Origin: Ignavibacteriota bacterium
GTDB taxonomy: Bacteria > Bacteroidota > Ignavibacteria > Ignavibacteriales > Melioribacteraceae
Assembly (NCBI GenBank): GCA_013112585.1
Contig: JABFGH010000004.1
Span: forward strand, 205,169 to 269,168
Length of the DNA: 64,000 nucleotides
Direction of reading: 5' to 3'
Position numbers and translations under genes: made by a program. The notes under the pieces were generated by a model that was not told the origin of the DNA, made no database searches, and saw only the letters and a list, made by a program, of their open reading frames with translations. Of the stretch, positions 42,422 through 51,880 are shown in pieces (position 1 is the stretch's first letter; every line of letters starts with the position of its first letter).

Positions 42422-44839
42422 TTATGCTTGTGATTCTTTAGTTCTTCTTATTGTTGAAATAACAAATCCGAATGTAACCAGCAGAACACCAAGCCAAACT
42501 AAATTTATAAAAGGTTTAATGCTGGCATCAATAGTAAGTATTTCCTGCTTAGCAATAATTTCTTCACTCTCTTCAGTTTGTGCAGCATCAAGTTTTGAGA
42601 ATGCTAAATTAACAGTACCGCCTGCATCAAGATTTTTCATTTCAATTCGCAGATTAGCATCTTCCAATTCAACGTTTTCAAAACTTCTGTTACCTTCGCG
42701 TGTTACCATCTTAGGTTCTAAAGTTTTTGTTTTATTTCCATACTCAACAAGCAATTGTGCACCAATCTTAAATTCTTTTCCTTCCTGCATCGACTGCATT
42801 GCATCGGGCGGAAAATTAAAATTAGTGAATGTTATTTTTATGTTTTCAAAGCTAAAGCTTTCACCCTTTTTAAGTGTTGCACTTTCACTAACACCATGAT
42901 TGTGTGCGCCTGCTTTACCTTCATCGTAACCAACCGGTGAAATATAAAAATCATTGGTAAAGCTCGATAGAATATCAGGTTCGCGCATCAAGCTGTTGTT
43001 AAACTCGGCAATAAACATAACCGGTTTAATAGTTGAGACTTTGTTTCCTTGTTTAATATCAATATTAAAATGATATTTTTTGCCGTTATCAAAAGGAGCC
43101 CAGCCGGTGAAAGTAACTTCCCTTCCGAATACTTCTTTTGGCTCACCCTTAATTAATTCAACCTGTTTACTCTTAGTAAAACCGCCTGTAGCAACAACAC
43201 CAAGCATAAACAATGCAATACCTATATGAGCAATGTAGGCACCCAAATAAGTTTTTCTTCCTCTGAATATTTTATATGCTATTTCAGCATTTACAACAAG
43301 AGTAAATGCAGCGGCAAATGTAAATAGCACAGCCATTAAATCATAAACACCGCCGATAATTACAATTGCGAGAGTTACAACTACAGTTCCTACAATTGAG
43401 TTTCTTGATTCCTTGATAATATCTTTACCTTCGGTGTATTTCCATTTTACCAAAAGGCTAAAGCCATTAAGCAAACCAATGATAATTGCAATTGGCAGGT
43501 TAAGTTCATTATAAAAGGTAAGCTCAACTGCAGTACCGAAAATTGGAGCTGAAGTACCTGCAAGAATAATAATTGCGGATGCAATTAAAGCAACCGAGCC
43601 GGTAAACAAAGCTAACTCACGAGAAAGCGCACTGCCTTCTTTTGAAAAATTCTCATTTAAGTATTTCCATCTGTAAGCTAATGCGCCAAAACCGATAAAT
43701 GTAAATGAAAGAATAAATCCGAGAAGAAGAACAAATACTACTCTGCCCGGTGCAACAAATGAATGCACGGAAGCATCACTTAAAATTCCGCTTCGTGTAA
43801 GGAATGTACTGTATAGAACCAGCACGTAGGTCATAATACAAAGTATAAGATTTGTTTTTACAAATCTTCCTGCACCGCCTTCTTTTTGTGTTTTCTTTTG
43901 AACAAGAAGAGTATGAACTGAAGCAACGCCAATTATCCAGGGCACAAGTGAAGAGTTTTCAACAGGGTCCCAGCCCCAGTAACCGCCCCAGCCTAAAACC
44001 CCGTAAGCCCAATAGCCGCCGAGCATAATTGCGAGTCCTAATACCATTGCGCCCGAAAGCACCCAGGGGAGTGATTGTTTAACCCAATCTTTATATTCAT
44101 TACTCATTAAGGCAGATAGCGCAAATGCAAAAGGTACGGTGGACATTGCAAACCCGACAAACAAAATTGGCGGATGGATCTGCATCCAGAAATTCTGAAG
44201 CAGCGGATTTAATCCCTTTCCTTGAACAATAAAATCCTTAATCGCTATTCCGTTAGCGGAAAGCAGCCCATACAAGTCGGAATTCATTTGTATGAAACTT
44301 GTTCCGTTGCTCGAATCTTCAAAATAGAAACTTTGTATAAATGGAAGCGATAAAAAGCTTTCATTAATATTTTTGATATTTATAAAAACAGGGTCAGTCC
44401 AGATATATGAAAATGGATTTTTGAGAAGCGGGTTAACCATTATCAGTAAAAAGGTTAGTGCTAAAGTAAAAACCATCATTACACGGTTCTCAAGATCACC
44501 CCGTTTGGAAGTGTATTCTAAAAGTATTAAACCGGTAATTGCGGTAAATAAAAGCCATAGCATAAAGCTTCCTTCTTGACCCGCCCAAAACGTTGACATT
44601 AATAGTCCGGTTGAAAGATCGCTGCCGCTGTAATTATAAACATATTTATATTGATAAGAATGTGTAAGTATTGCATGAAGCAGCATTGCACTTGAGGCAA
44701 TAACTAAAATTGCCATTGAGTGGTAACCGATTCTTGCAAACTTTAATGTATTAGTATAACCCTTATGAGTGTAATAATACATTATTATTGTAAAAACGCT
44801 GGCAGCCAGTGCCAGGGTAAGTAATATATTTCCAAACAT
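42422..44839 (-). CDS. ccmF: CcmF haem lyase component
   Basis: 805 residues with about 13-15 membrane helices. The WWD domain is present: GWGGYWGWDPVENSSLVPWI (about 275-294). FFxQxHP-like IHPPILFVGFAMST gives conserved His. A periplasmic stretch (about 565-770) is longer than in the E. coli protein (about 650 residues in total). CcmF attaches haem to apocytochrome. It ends the minus-strand ccmCDEF operon, 16 bases after ccmE. No ccmH is seen. Confidence 0.93.
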   Translation of the reverse strand: MFGNILLTLALAASVFTIIMYYYTHKGYTNTLKFARIGYHSMAILVIASSAMLLHAILTHSYQYKYVYNYSGSDLSTGLLMSTFWAGQEGSFMLWLLFTAITGLILLEYTSKRGDLENRVMMVFTLALTFLLIMVNPLLKNPFSYIWTDPVFINIKNINESFLSLPFIQSFYFEDSSNGTSFIQMNSDLYGLLSANGIAIKDFIVQGKGLNPLLQNFWMQIHPPILFVGFAMSTVPFAFALSALMSNEYKDWVKQSLPWVLSGAMVLGLAIMLGGYWAYGVLGWGGYWGWDPVENSSLVPWIIGVASVHTLLVQKKTQKEGGAGRFVKTNLILCIMTYVLVLYSTFLTRSGILSDASVHSFVAPGRVVFVLLLGFILSFTFIGFGALAYRWKYLNENFSKEGSALSRELALFTGSVALIASAIIILAGTSAPIFGTAVELTFYNELNLPIAIIIGLLNGFSLLVKWKYTEGKDIIKESRNSIVGTVVVTLAIVIIGGVYDLMAVLFTFAAAFTLVVNAEIAYKIFRGRKTYLGAYIAHIGIALFMLGVVATGGFTKSKQVELIKGEPKEVFGREVTFTGWAPFDNGKKYHFNIDIKQGNKVSTIKPVMFIAEFNNSLMREPDILSSFTNDFYISPVGYDEGKAGAHNHGVSESATLKKGESFSFENIKITFTNFNFPPDAMQSMQEGKEFKIGAQLLVEYGNKTKTLEPKMVTREGNRSFENVELEDANLRIEMKNLDAGGTVNLAFSKLDAAQTEESEEIIAKQEILTIDASIKPFINLVWLGVLLVTFGFVISTIRRTKESQA

Positions 44840-44855
44840 AGTTTCTCCTAACTAC

Positions 44856-45245
44856 TTAAGAGCTTGCAGTTGCATCAAATTGCTCTTCATATTTTGATGG
44901 ACATTTGGTAAGTATTTCAGTGGCTTCAAATCTATTGTTGCGGTATTTACCTGTAACTACAACACTTGTTGAAGATTCAAAATTATTTGGGATTGCTCCC
45001 TTATAAACTACCTTCATTTCATTACCCTGGGCATCTTCCATAAAAAAAGCAAACAAATTGTTTTCTCTATCAACTTGATAACTTTTAGCTTTTACCCATT
45101 GTCCGGTAGCTTTCATTGTTTTATCTGATTGTTTAATTAATGCAAAGTTTTCTTCGTACGATACATTTGTTTGTGTAAACAAATATGCCATTATTCCAAA
45201 GAATACAACTATTATAATTCCGCCGAATATATATTTTGAATTCAT
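44856..45245 (-). CDS. ccmE: CcmE haem chaperone, Cys-type (CxxxY)
   Basis: 129 residues. An N-terminal TM anchor (4-24) leads to an OB-fold. In most CcmE proteins a His in HDEKYMPPE binds haem covalently. Here the site reads KCPSKYEEQ, with C115 in place of His and Y119 kept, the CxxxY variant known from Desulfovibrio and archaea. The strand VVVTGKYRNNRFEATEIL that precedes it is conserved. It receives haem from CcmC and passes it to CcmF. The start follows the ccmD stop by three bases. Confidence 0.93.
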   Translation of the reverse strand: MNSKYIFGGIIIVVFFGIMAYLFTQTNVSYEENFALIKQSDKTMKATGQWVKAKSYQVDRENNLFAFFMEDAQGNEMKVVYKGAIPNNFESSTSVVVTGKYRNNRFEATEILTKCPSKYEEQFDATASS

Positions 45246-45248
45246 CTT

Positions 45249-45386
45249 TTAGTTCTCCTTCAACTCTTTTTCTATTTTTTTTAATCTCTTATCAGTGTTG
45301 AACAGAAATGTAAATACTCCCGCCCAAACAACCAGTACAATAAAAAGTACAACATATATTGAATTATTTTCTAAAAACTCCAACAA
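45249..45386 (-). CDS. ccmD: CcmD-like small membrane protein
   Basis: A 45-codon frame between ccmC and ccmE on the minus strand. It encodes one TM helix (about 10-29, YVVLFIVLVVWAGVFTFLF) followed by a basic-acidic helix (DKRLKKIEKELKEN), which is exactly the CcmD layout. CcmD aids release of holo-CcmE from CcmABC. The start is TTG at 45386 or 45383; GAGG lies six bases before the first, inside the end of ccmC. It ends three bases before ccmE. The position between ccmC and ccmE strongly supports the call. Confidence 0.85.
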   Translation of the reverse strand: MLEFLENNSIYVVLFIVLVVWAGVFTFLFNTDKRLKKIEKELKEN

Positions 45387-45388
45387 GA

Positions 45389-46102
45389 TTAACCTCTTAT
45401 TAATTTACGTGAAAGTTTATCTTTAATAATTATTGATTTATAACTGATATTCCACATCCAATAGTATAAAATTGTAAAAGCCAATAGCGATAAGTAGAAT
45501 ATCAATTGCATATTAGCATTCATCTTAAAATCTACAACAGGTCCCGATGTATCATCATTAGCCGAACCCGGATGCAGACCGGTCATAATTCTCGGCATTA
45601 TGAAAATAAAAAACGGCACGGTTAAAAATGAAAAAATTGAATATACCGCTGAAAGTCTTGCACGCTTATCCTCGTTTTCAACTGCGGACCGGAGTGCGAA
45701 TAGTGAACCGTAAATGAGCAGTAAAACAAAAATGCTGGTCTCACGCGGATCCCAATGCCAAAATGCACCCCATGTAAACTTTGCCCAGATAGATCCGGTT
45801 ACAGTTGCTAAAATGCAGAATACCATTCCCAATTGAAGAGCAGCGTTTGACTTTGCATCATCATCTAAATTTTTATTCTTCAGATATTTAACACCGTAGA
45901 TCATTGCCATTAAAAAGGCAATTACAGCAAGCCATGCCGTAGGTACATGAAAGAAAATTATTTTAGCTTTTTCTTCGAGACCCGGAATATTTGGGAACTG
46001 GTACCAAACCGAAGGACTGGGAACGATTGGGAAAGCAATGCCGGCAACAATTATAAACGACATTAAGATAAACAAACCTATTTTCCAGAGCAGACTAACC
46101 AT
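45389..46102 (-). CDS. ccmC: CcmC haem transporter
   Basis: 237 residues with six helices. The WWD-type region WGAFWHWDPRETSIFVLLLI (about 115-134) and the flanking His residues FFHVPTAW and MTGLHPGS bind haem at the periplasmic face. CcmC loads haem onto CcmE. It is the first gene of ccmC-ccmD-ccmE-ccmF; ccmD begins at its last codon. No strong promoter is visible in the repeat-rich spacer upstream. Confidence 0.93.
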   Translation of the reverse strand: MVSLLWKIGLFILMSFIIVAGIAFPIVPSPSVWYQFPNIPGLEEKAKIIFFHVPTAWLAVIAFLMAMIYGVKYLKNKNLDDDAKSNAALQLGMVFCILATVTGSIWAKFTWGAFWHWDPRETSIFVLLLIYGSLFALRSAVENEDKRARLSAVYSIFSFLTVPFFIFIMPRIMTGLHPGSANDDTSGPVVDFKMNANMQLIFYLSLLAFTILYYWMWNISYKSIIIKDKLSRKLIRG

Positions 46103-46247
46103 TTATTACTTTCAATTATTATACAATTTCAATTAAAGGATTTCGGATATATTATTCCTAAATTGATTGGTAAAAATAGAAAACAAAAACTAAATAAACA
46201 AAGCAATCTGGAATACAAAAAATAAAGATGAATGACTGGGTGGCTGC

Positions 46248-46311
46248 ATGGTTGAATGGTTGTATGGTTGTATGGTTGCATGGTTGAATGGTTGCATGGC
46301 TGAATGACTGG
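46248..46311. repeat. 8-base tandem repeat, eight units
   Basis: Eight consecutive octamers of the form ATGGTTGN: ATGGTTGA, ATGGTTGT, ATGGTTGT, ATGGTTGC, ATGGTTGA, ATGGTTGC, ATGGCTGA, ATGACTGG. Same unit family as at 20453-20492. It lies in the non-coding 46103-46645 spacer. Confidence 0.9.
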
Positions 46312-46419
46312 AGGGTTATCAGGTTGCAAGTTTGCAGGTTTCAAGTTAATTAATATTATTCTGGTATTATCCCTTGAAAAATGTTTTTGTTATTTGATAC
46401 TCGCCTGCCTGCAGGTTTG

Positions 46420-46538
46420 CTATTTGTGTTTTGTCATTTGCTATTTGTTATTTGTGATTTGTTGTTTGTCATTTGAAATTTGTTATTTGTTATTTGTTAT
46501 TTGAAATTTGTTATTTGAAATTTGTTATTTGTGTTTTG
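46420..46538. repeat. 7-base tandem repeat, seventeen units
   Basis: Seventeen heptamers in perfect phase, consensus TTATTTG with every unit ending TTTG: CTATTTG, TGTTTTG, TCATTTG, CTATTTG, TTATTTG and so on. It lies about 110 bases before the dGTPase start codon. TTTG resembles the Bacteroidota promoter element, so an effect on that gene is imaginable but unproven. Confidence 0.9.
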
Positions 46539-46645
46539 TTGTTTTAAGATTTGAATTTTGTTTTTTGTAATTTGCTATTTGCTATTTGCATTTTGGAATT
46601 TTTCCTTTTTAATTTTCACTTTTTCCTTTTTAATTGGCTGTTAAT

Positions 46646-47917
46646 ATGAAAAATAATTTTTACAACGAATTCGACATCGAGCGGCTGAATGAAAGTCCGC
46701 GCGAAGATTACAGATCACCTTTTCAAATTGATAGGGATAGAGTAATTCATTCCTCTGAGTTTAGAAGACTGCAGGGCAAAACGCAGGTGTTTTTACCAGG
46801 CGAATATGATTTTTACAGAACCCGCCTAACCCACTCGATTGAAGTTGCACAAATTGGTCGATCCATCTGCAACTATATTTCAAAAATTGAAAGAGACCTG
46901 TTTGATGAAGATTATTTTATTGATCCGGATTTAGTGGAAGCCGCATGTTTGGCTCATGATTTAGGGCATCCGCCGTTTGGACATGCTGGCGAACGTACAC
47001 TGCATAAATTAATGAAATCCTATGGCGGATTTGAAGGCAATGCCCAAACATTACGATTGATTACAGAAGTATTTTACCGTACCGAAGAGAGCCGAAGAGG
47101 GATGAATCCCTGCCGCGCATTTTTAGATAGTGTGCTCAAGTACAAAAAAATGTTCGGTGAAATGGATGATCCATTCAATCATTTTCTTTATGATTATCAA
47201 AAAACATATTTGGATTTTGTTTTCGGCGGCGAAAAGTTTCCGGATGAAATTCAGCCGGAAGATAAGCTGAATAATTTTAGAAGCATCGAATGCCAAATAA
47301 TGGATTGGGCGGATGATACTGCATACGCTGTTAATGATCTCGTTGATAGTATTTCAGGCGGATTTATAACTATCGCTAAACTTGTAAGTTACGGCAATAA
47401 AAATTCGGGCAGATTTACAGATAATGAAAATAAATATCTCGAAGAAATGATTGAGTGGATTAAAGCGGGAAAGTTCAAAGCTAAATTTGGTTCGCAGATT
47501 GGAGATATAATTACGGCATGCAAAATTAAAAAACGCTCAACATTCATGGATGCAAAAACCAACCGTTATAAATATTTTCTTGAAGTTGATAATGAAGTTT
47601 TTGAAAAAGTACAATTTTACAAAAATCTTTCCGTGGAATTAGTTTTCCGTTCACCGCAGCTTCACCAACTTGAGTTTAAGGGTGATTTTATGATCAGCAA
47701 GATTTTTAATGTGCTCGAAGAAAACTACATTCAAAATTCCGGTAATGCAAAGCTGGTGCCCGATTTTTCCCACAATATCATCCGCAATGAAAAAGATAAA
47801 ATTGAGCGCGCACGCTTAGTCTGCGATTATGTAGCCGGAATGACCGACAGTCACGCAATGAGAAACTACAAGCGCTTGTTTGATCCGGATTATAGTTCGC
47901 TGGTTGATTTGGTGTGA
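46646..47917 (+). CDS. dgt: Deoxyguanosinetriphosphate triphosphohydrolase
   Basis: 423 residues. The HD-domain metal site is H63 (TRLTHSIEVAQIGR), H104-D105 (AHDLGHPPFGHAGE) and a later D in QIMDWADDTAYAVNDLVD. The EFRRLQGKTQVF (39-50) motif is the dGTPase signature. It hydrolyses dGTP to deoxyguanosine and triphosphate. ATG 46646 is chosen over TTG 46634; no convincing ribosome-binding site is visible for either. The tandem-repeat spacer lies just upstream. Confidence 0.9.
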   Translation: MKNNFYNEFDIERLNESPREDYRSPFQIDRDRVIHSSEFRRLQGKTQVFLPGEYDFYRTRLTHSIEVAQIGRSICNYISKIERDLFDEDYFIDPDLVEAACLAHDLGHPPFGHAGERTLHKLMKSYGGFEGNAQTLRLITEVFYRTEESRRGMNPCRAFLDSVLKYKKMFGEMDDPFNHFLYDYQKTYLDFVFGGEKFPDEIQPEDKLNNFRSIECQIMDWADDTAYAVNDLVDSISGGFITIAKLVSYGNKNSGRFTDNENKYLEEMIEWIKAGKFKAKFGSQIGDIITACKIKKRSTFMDAKTNRYKYFLEVDNEVFEKVQFYKNLSVELVFRSPQLHQLEFKGDFMISKIFNVLEENYIQNSGNAKLVPDFSHNIIRNEKDKIERARLVCDYVAGMTDSHAMRNYKRLFDPDYSSLVDLV

Positions 47918-48520
47918 ACGTTTAGACGTAGAGACGTTGAAACGTAAAGAAGTAAATTAGTAAGGCTGAGATTGCCTGCGGAAGGCAGGTTCATCGAAGC
48001 CCGACGGACAAGTAAAACCTCTCGAAAATCCTGCCTAATCGGCAGGCAGGCGGTAATCGTATAATCGAAAATGAAAGATGTAAAGACGTTGAGACGTAAA
48101 GATGTAAAAATTTATAGGTGTAGAGGAAGAATAGGAGTTTGGATTAAATTTGAGTGGCGGAGTCTGAATGCGGCGGGCTGTCACTTCCTAAAATTGGTTT
48201 ACATGTTTTTATTCTGAATTCTGACTTCTGAATTCTGCTTTGCGCTTTCCACTTTCCCATTTGAATTTAATTAGATAATAAACTATTTTTATTGCGAGGT
48301 TAATTTTAAGGTATTGGGTATGTGCTTAGGAACGTCATGATTGGATTTGCATTTTTTAAGTTTCGTTGGATTTATATCTTGCAAAAATGAAAATACTGCA
48401 TAATGCAAAAATTACAGTTGATAAATTTTTAAGTAAATAAAAAACAATTGGTTGCAAAATTGCTCGGAGTGTTATCTTGCATTTACTGCATGATAGCATT
48501 CTTGAGTGCTTAATAATTTT
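47918..48520. repeat. Non-coding spacer with dispersed repeats
   Basis: No gene is supported. It holds AGACGT-rich phrases at 47925-47950 and 48085-48105, the inverted REP-like unit at 48030-48051 beside CGGTAATCGTATAATCGA, and a TTCTGAATTCTGAC run near 48215-48240. The last 70 bases lead into an attC-like half site. Confidence 0.7.
48030..48051. repeat. REP-like palindrome, copy 2 (inverted)
   Basis: Exact reverse complement of 21432-21453. The neighbouring CGGTAATCGTATAATCGA (48051-48068) is the exact reverse complement of 21401-21418, so both pieces moved or duplicated together. Confidence 0.85.
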
Positions 48521-48546
48521 GCGGCTTATTAAATATGTTATATGGC
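48521..48546 (+). other. attC-like half site upstream of the type IX cargo pair
   Basis: GCGGCTTAT, seven bases, then GTTATATGGC (48537-48546). The latter is the perfect reverse complement of GCCATATAAC at 51881-51890, which follows the second cargo gene. GCGGCTTAT recurs at 52909-52917 and as GCCGCTTAT at 52046-52054. The left half of the site is not recognisable. Confidence 0.4.
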
Positions 48547-48590
48547 TCGTTTAATTAACAATATCAAAAACAAATTCATAGTAAGGTCAT

Positions 48591-49733
48591 ATGAAACGGC
48601 CAGCTTTCTTTTTCGTCTTTGCTCTTTTTACTTTGTCGCTTTTTGCACAAGAGACAATACCTGACAAGCAGTTTATGCTTGGTTGTACAAATGTAGGATC
48701 ATCGGAACAAGTTACGCACTACATTAATGCCGCTGGTGAGGTGTGGCAATACAGAAGCGGTAATTTTATTTACGGAGGTGTTTATAGTAACTCGCTTGTA
48801 ACAGTTGGTAATGCAAATTTTCAAAGTGCAGATTGGCCCGGATTTAATTTCAATTGGTTATTTGGTGAACCTTACTGGTCATTAGGCTTATACAAAGTTA
48901 CTAACTCAAAACAACCAAGCAAGTATTTTTATTTGGATGCTAGAGATAGTTTTTTTGGTAGTGCAACATCTCAAGATTTTTATATTTACTTTGATCATAC
49001 CGATGGTGAGTATAAAAAGCACAGACCAACACAGCCCTTTATCCAAATCAATAATGGCGATGTTATTAGGATATGGGATATTTTCGGATGGGACCCTACA
49101 ACAAACGGATTGCAAAATTATTGGAGCAATGTATTAGTTTTAGTAAATGATGGTAATAACCATCCTCGATTGATTTGGGGACCTTACCCGAACAAGGATT
49201 TTGTTGTTTCATACTACAAAATTTATAAAAAGAAAGGATTACAAAATTTCGCACTCTATACGACGACCACTAATGCGGAATATATTGATCTGCAAGAAAC
49301 GTTATTAGTAGGCCCGCCTGTAGCAAATGAAACCACAGCAAAATATAAGGTAACGGCAGTTGGCTATTTAACTGAGACTTTAAATGAAACCAGTGCGAGT
49401 AATGTAGTTGAAGCAAGAGTTGCTGGTGATCCGTCTCAAAAAATTGGTCACAACCATAATACTTCAATTAAAGAATTTACGTTAGATCAGAATTATCCAA
49501 ACCCGTTTAACCCGGCAACTGTAATATCATATTCTGTTGCTGAAAATTCTTTTATCTCTCTTAAAGTTTATGATGTTTTGGGTAACGAAATAACCGAATT
49601 GGTTAATGAGGTAAAAGAACCGGGTAATTATTCTATCTCATTTAATGCTTCTGCCCTTCCGAGTGGCATATATTTTTACACGGTGATAGCAAATGGTTAT
49701 ACTTTAACAAAGAAGATGCTATTAGCAAAGTAA
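48591..49733 (+). CDS. Type IX-secreted protein with type A sorting domain
   Basis: 380 residues. Signal peptide (PAFFFVFALFTLSLFAQE), then about 270 residues I do not recognise, with many aromatic and Asn residues (HPRLIWGPYPNKD, WSNVLVLVNDGN). A fibronectin-like bridge (about 215-285: SYYKIYKKKGLQNF) leads to the C-terminal sorting domain QNYPNPFNPATVISYSV...LPSGIYFYTV (about 300-380, key residues only). The domain sends it across the outer membrane by the type IX system. AAGGTC precedes the ATG. It is paired with the next cargo gene, 41 bases away. Confidence 0.8.
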   Translation: MKRPAFFFVFALFTLSLFAQETIPDKQFMLGCTNVGSSEQVTHYINAAGEVWQYRSGNFIYGGVYSNSLVTVGNANFQSADWPGFNFNWLFGEPYWSLGLYKVTNSKQPSKYFYLDARDSFFGSATSQDFYIYFDHTDGEYKKHRPTQPFIQINNGDVIRIWDIFGWDPTTNGLQNYWSNVLVLVNDGNNHPRLIWGPYPNKDFVVSYYKIYKKKGLQNFALYTTTTNAEYIDLQETLLVGPPVANETTAKYKVTAVGYLTETLNETSASNVVEARVAGDPSQKIGHNHNTSIKEFTLDQNYPNPFNPATVISYSVAENSFISLKVYDVLGNEITELVNEVKEPGNYSISFNASALPSGIYFYTVIANGYTLTKKMLLAK

Positions 49734-49773
49734 ATTTATAAAAGTTATATCACCGACAAGCAAGGAGCTGACA

Positions 49774-51876
49774 ATGAAACAAATAATATTTTTGATTTTT
49801 ATTTTAGTGGTTTTTCTAAAAGGTATGTACGCACAAGAGCTAATATGGAAGCATACCGGAGGACCGATGGGAGGTATTGTCGGTGATATGGCTATTAATT
49901 CAAAGGGAGAAATTTATGCCGGTGTATACCCATCCTGGAATGTATACACCGGCTTGTATAAATCAACTGATAATGGAGAAAGTTGGTTTAAAGTTGAAAC
50001 ACAATTCGAAGATTTTGAAGTCTATACAATTTACATAACTAAAGAAGATCATATCTGGGTTGGAACAAATTTTCAAGACAGAATTTATCTTTCAACTGAT
50101 AATGGAGCGACCTGGGAAAATAAAAAAACCGGTTACAACACTAATGAATGCTGGGCATTCGGAGAAAGTAAAGATGGAATTATGTTCGCTGGAGATGGAC
50201 AGTATATTCAATTATATCGTTCGACAGACTACGGAGAAAATTGGGAGCTATCGGCAAATCTTCGTCCATTAGTTTTTGCTACCGCTTCAAATAATATAGT
50301 TTATACCGGAACGCACGATGGTTTATTTACAACAACAGATAATGGTTTAACGTGGGCACAGAATAACTTTCTTGCAAACATTCCTGTTTCGTCAATTCTC
50401 ATAGACTCTAATGATAATATTTATTGTGGAACTGGTTACTATGCCAATGGAAATGGAGTTTTTTATTCAACTGATGGAGGACAAAACTGGACACAATTAG
50501 GATTATCCGGTAAAGTGGTTTTATCTTTATCATTTGACTCACAAGGAAATATTTATGCGGGGACTAAACAAGATGGATTATTCAAGACTATAGATATGGG
50601 TCAAACCTGGCAACAATACAACAATGGGCTTTATCGTAAAGATGTTTTTAGACTTAAACTTAATAAACAAGATCATATTTTCGTTGGTTCTGAAAATGAA
50701 GGAATATTTCGTTCAACAAACTATGGAGAATCATTTGAGCATATTGGATTGCCTATTTCCAAAGTCAATAACATTGTTTTCAGTGGCGATAGTTTAGTTT
50801 TTTCTGCAACACCCTCTGGCGTTCAAGTATACCAAACTCATAATAAAGAATGGAAAAACCTTGGACTTCATAATGTTGAAGCAATAACTATAGCATCAAG
50901 CAACCATTTATATGTTGCTACATTTGATGAAGGATTATACAAGTCTACAGATTTGGGTAAATCTTGGTCATTAACCAATCTTACGCAAGATTCACTTATG
51001 TCAGTTTACAATGTTTTAGCTATAAACAATGATACAATATTTGCTGCTACAGAATTCAATTTAAGAATGTCTACTAATGGTGGTTTAAACTGGTCAGCTA
51101 CTCCAATAAAAACTACTTTTTTTTCAAGAGTACTATACTTGGATCATAACTCAAATTTATGGGTTAGCGGTTTTGGAGTAAATAATTATATATTGTATAG
51201 ATCAAGCAATCAAGGTATAACTTTCGATTCAGTTTATTATGGATTCTATTGGTTATATCAAAATTCTTTATCAGTAACCAGTAATAATTTTGTATATGTA
51301 TCAGATTTGCCTCCTGAAATCGGAATAACACGTTCATCAAACTATGGTCTAACTTGGAATAATGTTTTACCCAAGCAAATTTCAAAGAGTGTATTCGGAA
51401 ATCACCAAGGTTTGGTTATTGCTGGCTCTGACAGCATTTTTACTTCAATAGATTTTGGGAATACTTGGAACTATCAAAAGTATTTAGGATATGAAAACTT
51501 CACGACTGAAATAGAGTATTATAATGGGAAGTATTATCTTGGAACAGACAGAACTGGTCTGTATGTAGTTGATGTAATTACTTCAGTAGATGATAAAGAA
51601 AAGAATTTACCAAAATCTTATCAATTGTTTCAAAATTTTCCTAACCCGTTTAATCCTCTCACAAAAATAAAATTCAAGGTTCAAAAATCGGAATTTGTTC
51701 AAATAAGAGTTTATGATATACTTGGGAAAGAAATAAAAACATTATTAAATGAGTATAAAACAATCGGAAGTTATGAGGTTGAATTCGATGCAAGCGATTT
51801 ACCAAGCGGTGTTTATTTCTACAGAATGGTAAGTGGAGAATATTCAGAAACAAAAAAGATGTTGTTATTAAGATGA
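49774..51876 (+). CDS. Asp-box propeller protein with type A sorting domain
   Basis: 700 residues. Signal peptide (MKQIIFLIFILVVFLKGMYA) then about twelve Asp-box (BNR) hairpins of the type STDNGESW, STDNGATW, STDYGENW, TTDNGLTW, STDGGQNW, TIDMGQTW, STDLGKSW, STNGGLNW and SIDFGNTW, giving one or two beta-propellers as in Ycf48-like and sialidase-like proteins. The C-terminal FQNFPNPFNPLTKI...LPSGVYFYRM (from about 622) is a type IX sorting domain. It is probably a surface binding protein. AAGGAG precedes the ATG. GCCATATAAC begins five bases after its stop. Confidence 0.85.
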   Translation: MKQIIFLIFILVVFLKGMYAQELIWKHTGGPMGGIVGDMAINSKGEIYAGVYPSWNVYTGLYKSTDNGESWFKVETQFEDFEVYTIYITKEDHIWVGTNFQDRIYLSTDNGATWENKKTGYNTNECWAFGESKDGIMFAGDGQYIQLYRSTDYGENWELSANLRPLVFATASNNIVYTGTHDGLFTTTDNGLTWAQNNFLANIPVSSILIDSNDNIYCGTGYYANGNGVFYSTDGGQNWTQLGLSGKVVLSLSFDSQGNIYAGTKQDGLFKTIDMGQTWQQYNNGLYRKDVFRLKLNKQDHIFVGSENEGIFRSTNYGESFEHIGLPISKVNNIVFSGDSLVFSATPSGVQVYQTHNKEWKNLGLHNVEAITIASSNHLYVATFDEGLYKSTDLGKSWSLTNLTQDSLMSVYNVLAINNDTIFAATEFNLRMSTNGGLNWSATPIKTTFFSRVLYLDHNSNLWVSGFGVNNYILYRSSNQGITFDSVYYGFYWLYQNSLSVTSNNFVYVSDLPPEIGITRSSNYGLTWNNVLPKQISKSVFGNHQGLVIAGSDSIFTSIDFGNTWNYQKYLGYENFTTEIEYYNGKYYLGTDRTGLYVVDVITSVDDKEKNLPKSYQLFQNFPNPFNPLTKIKFKVQKSEFVQIRVYDILGKEIKTLLNEYKTIGSYEVEFDASDLPSGVYFYRMVSGEYSETKKMLLLR

Positions 51877-51880
51877 GAAC

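Noticed and set aside
46304..46504. Leu/Cys-rich frame in the tandem-repeat spacer
   Set aside because: It is a translation of TTATTTG-type repeats (repeating CYLLFVI), so not a gene.
46420..46538. Regular repeats suggesting a CRISPR array
   Set aside because: Units are only 7 bases and follow each other directly with no spacers, and no cas genes are present. It is a simple tandem repeat.
46103..48590. tRNA or other structured RNA genes in the large spacers
   Set aside because: I scanned the spacers for TTCGANTC-type arms, CCA ends and cloverleaf spacing and found none that fit.
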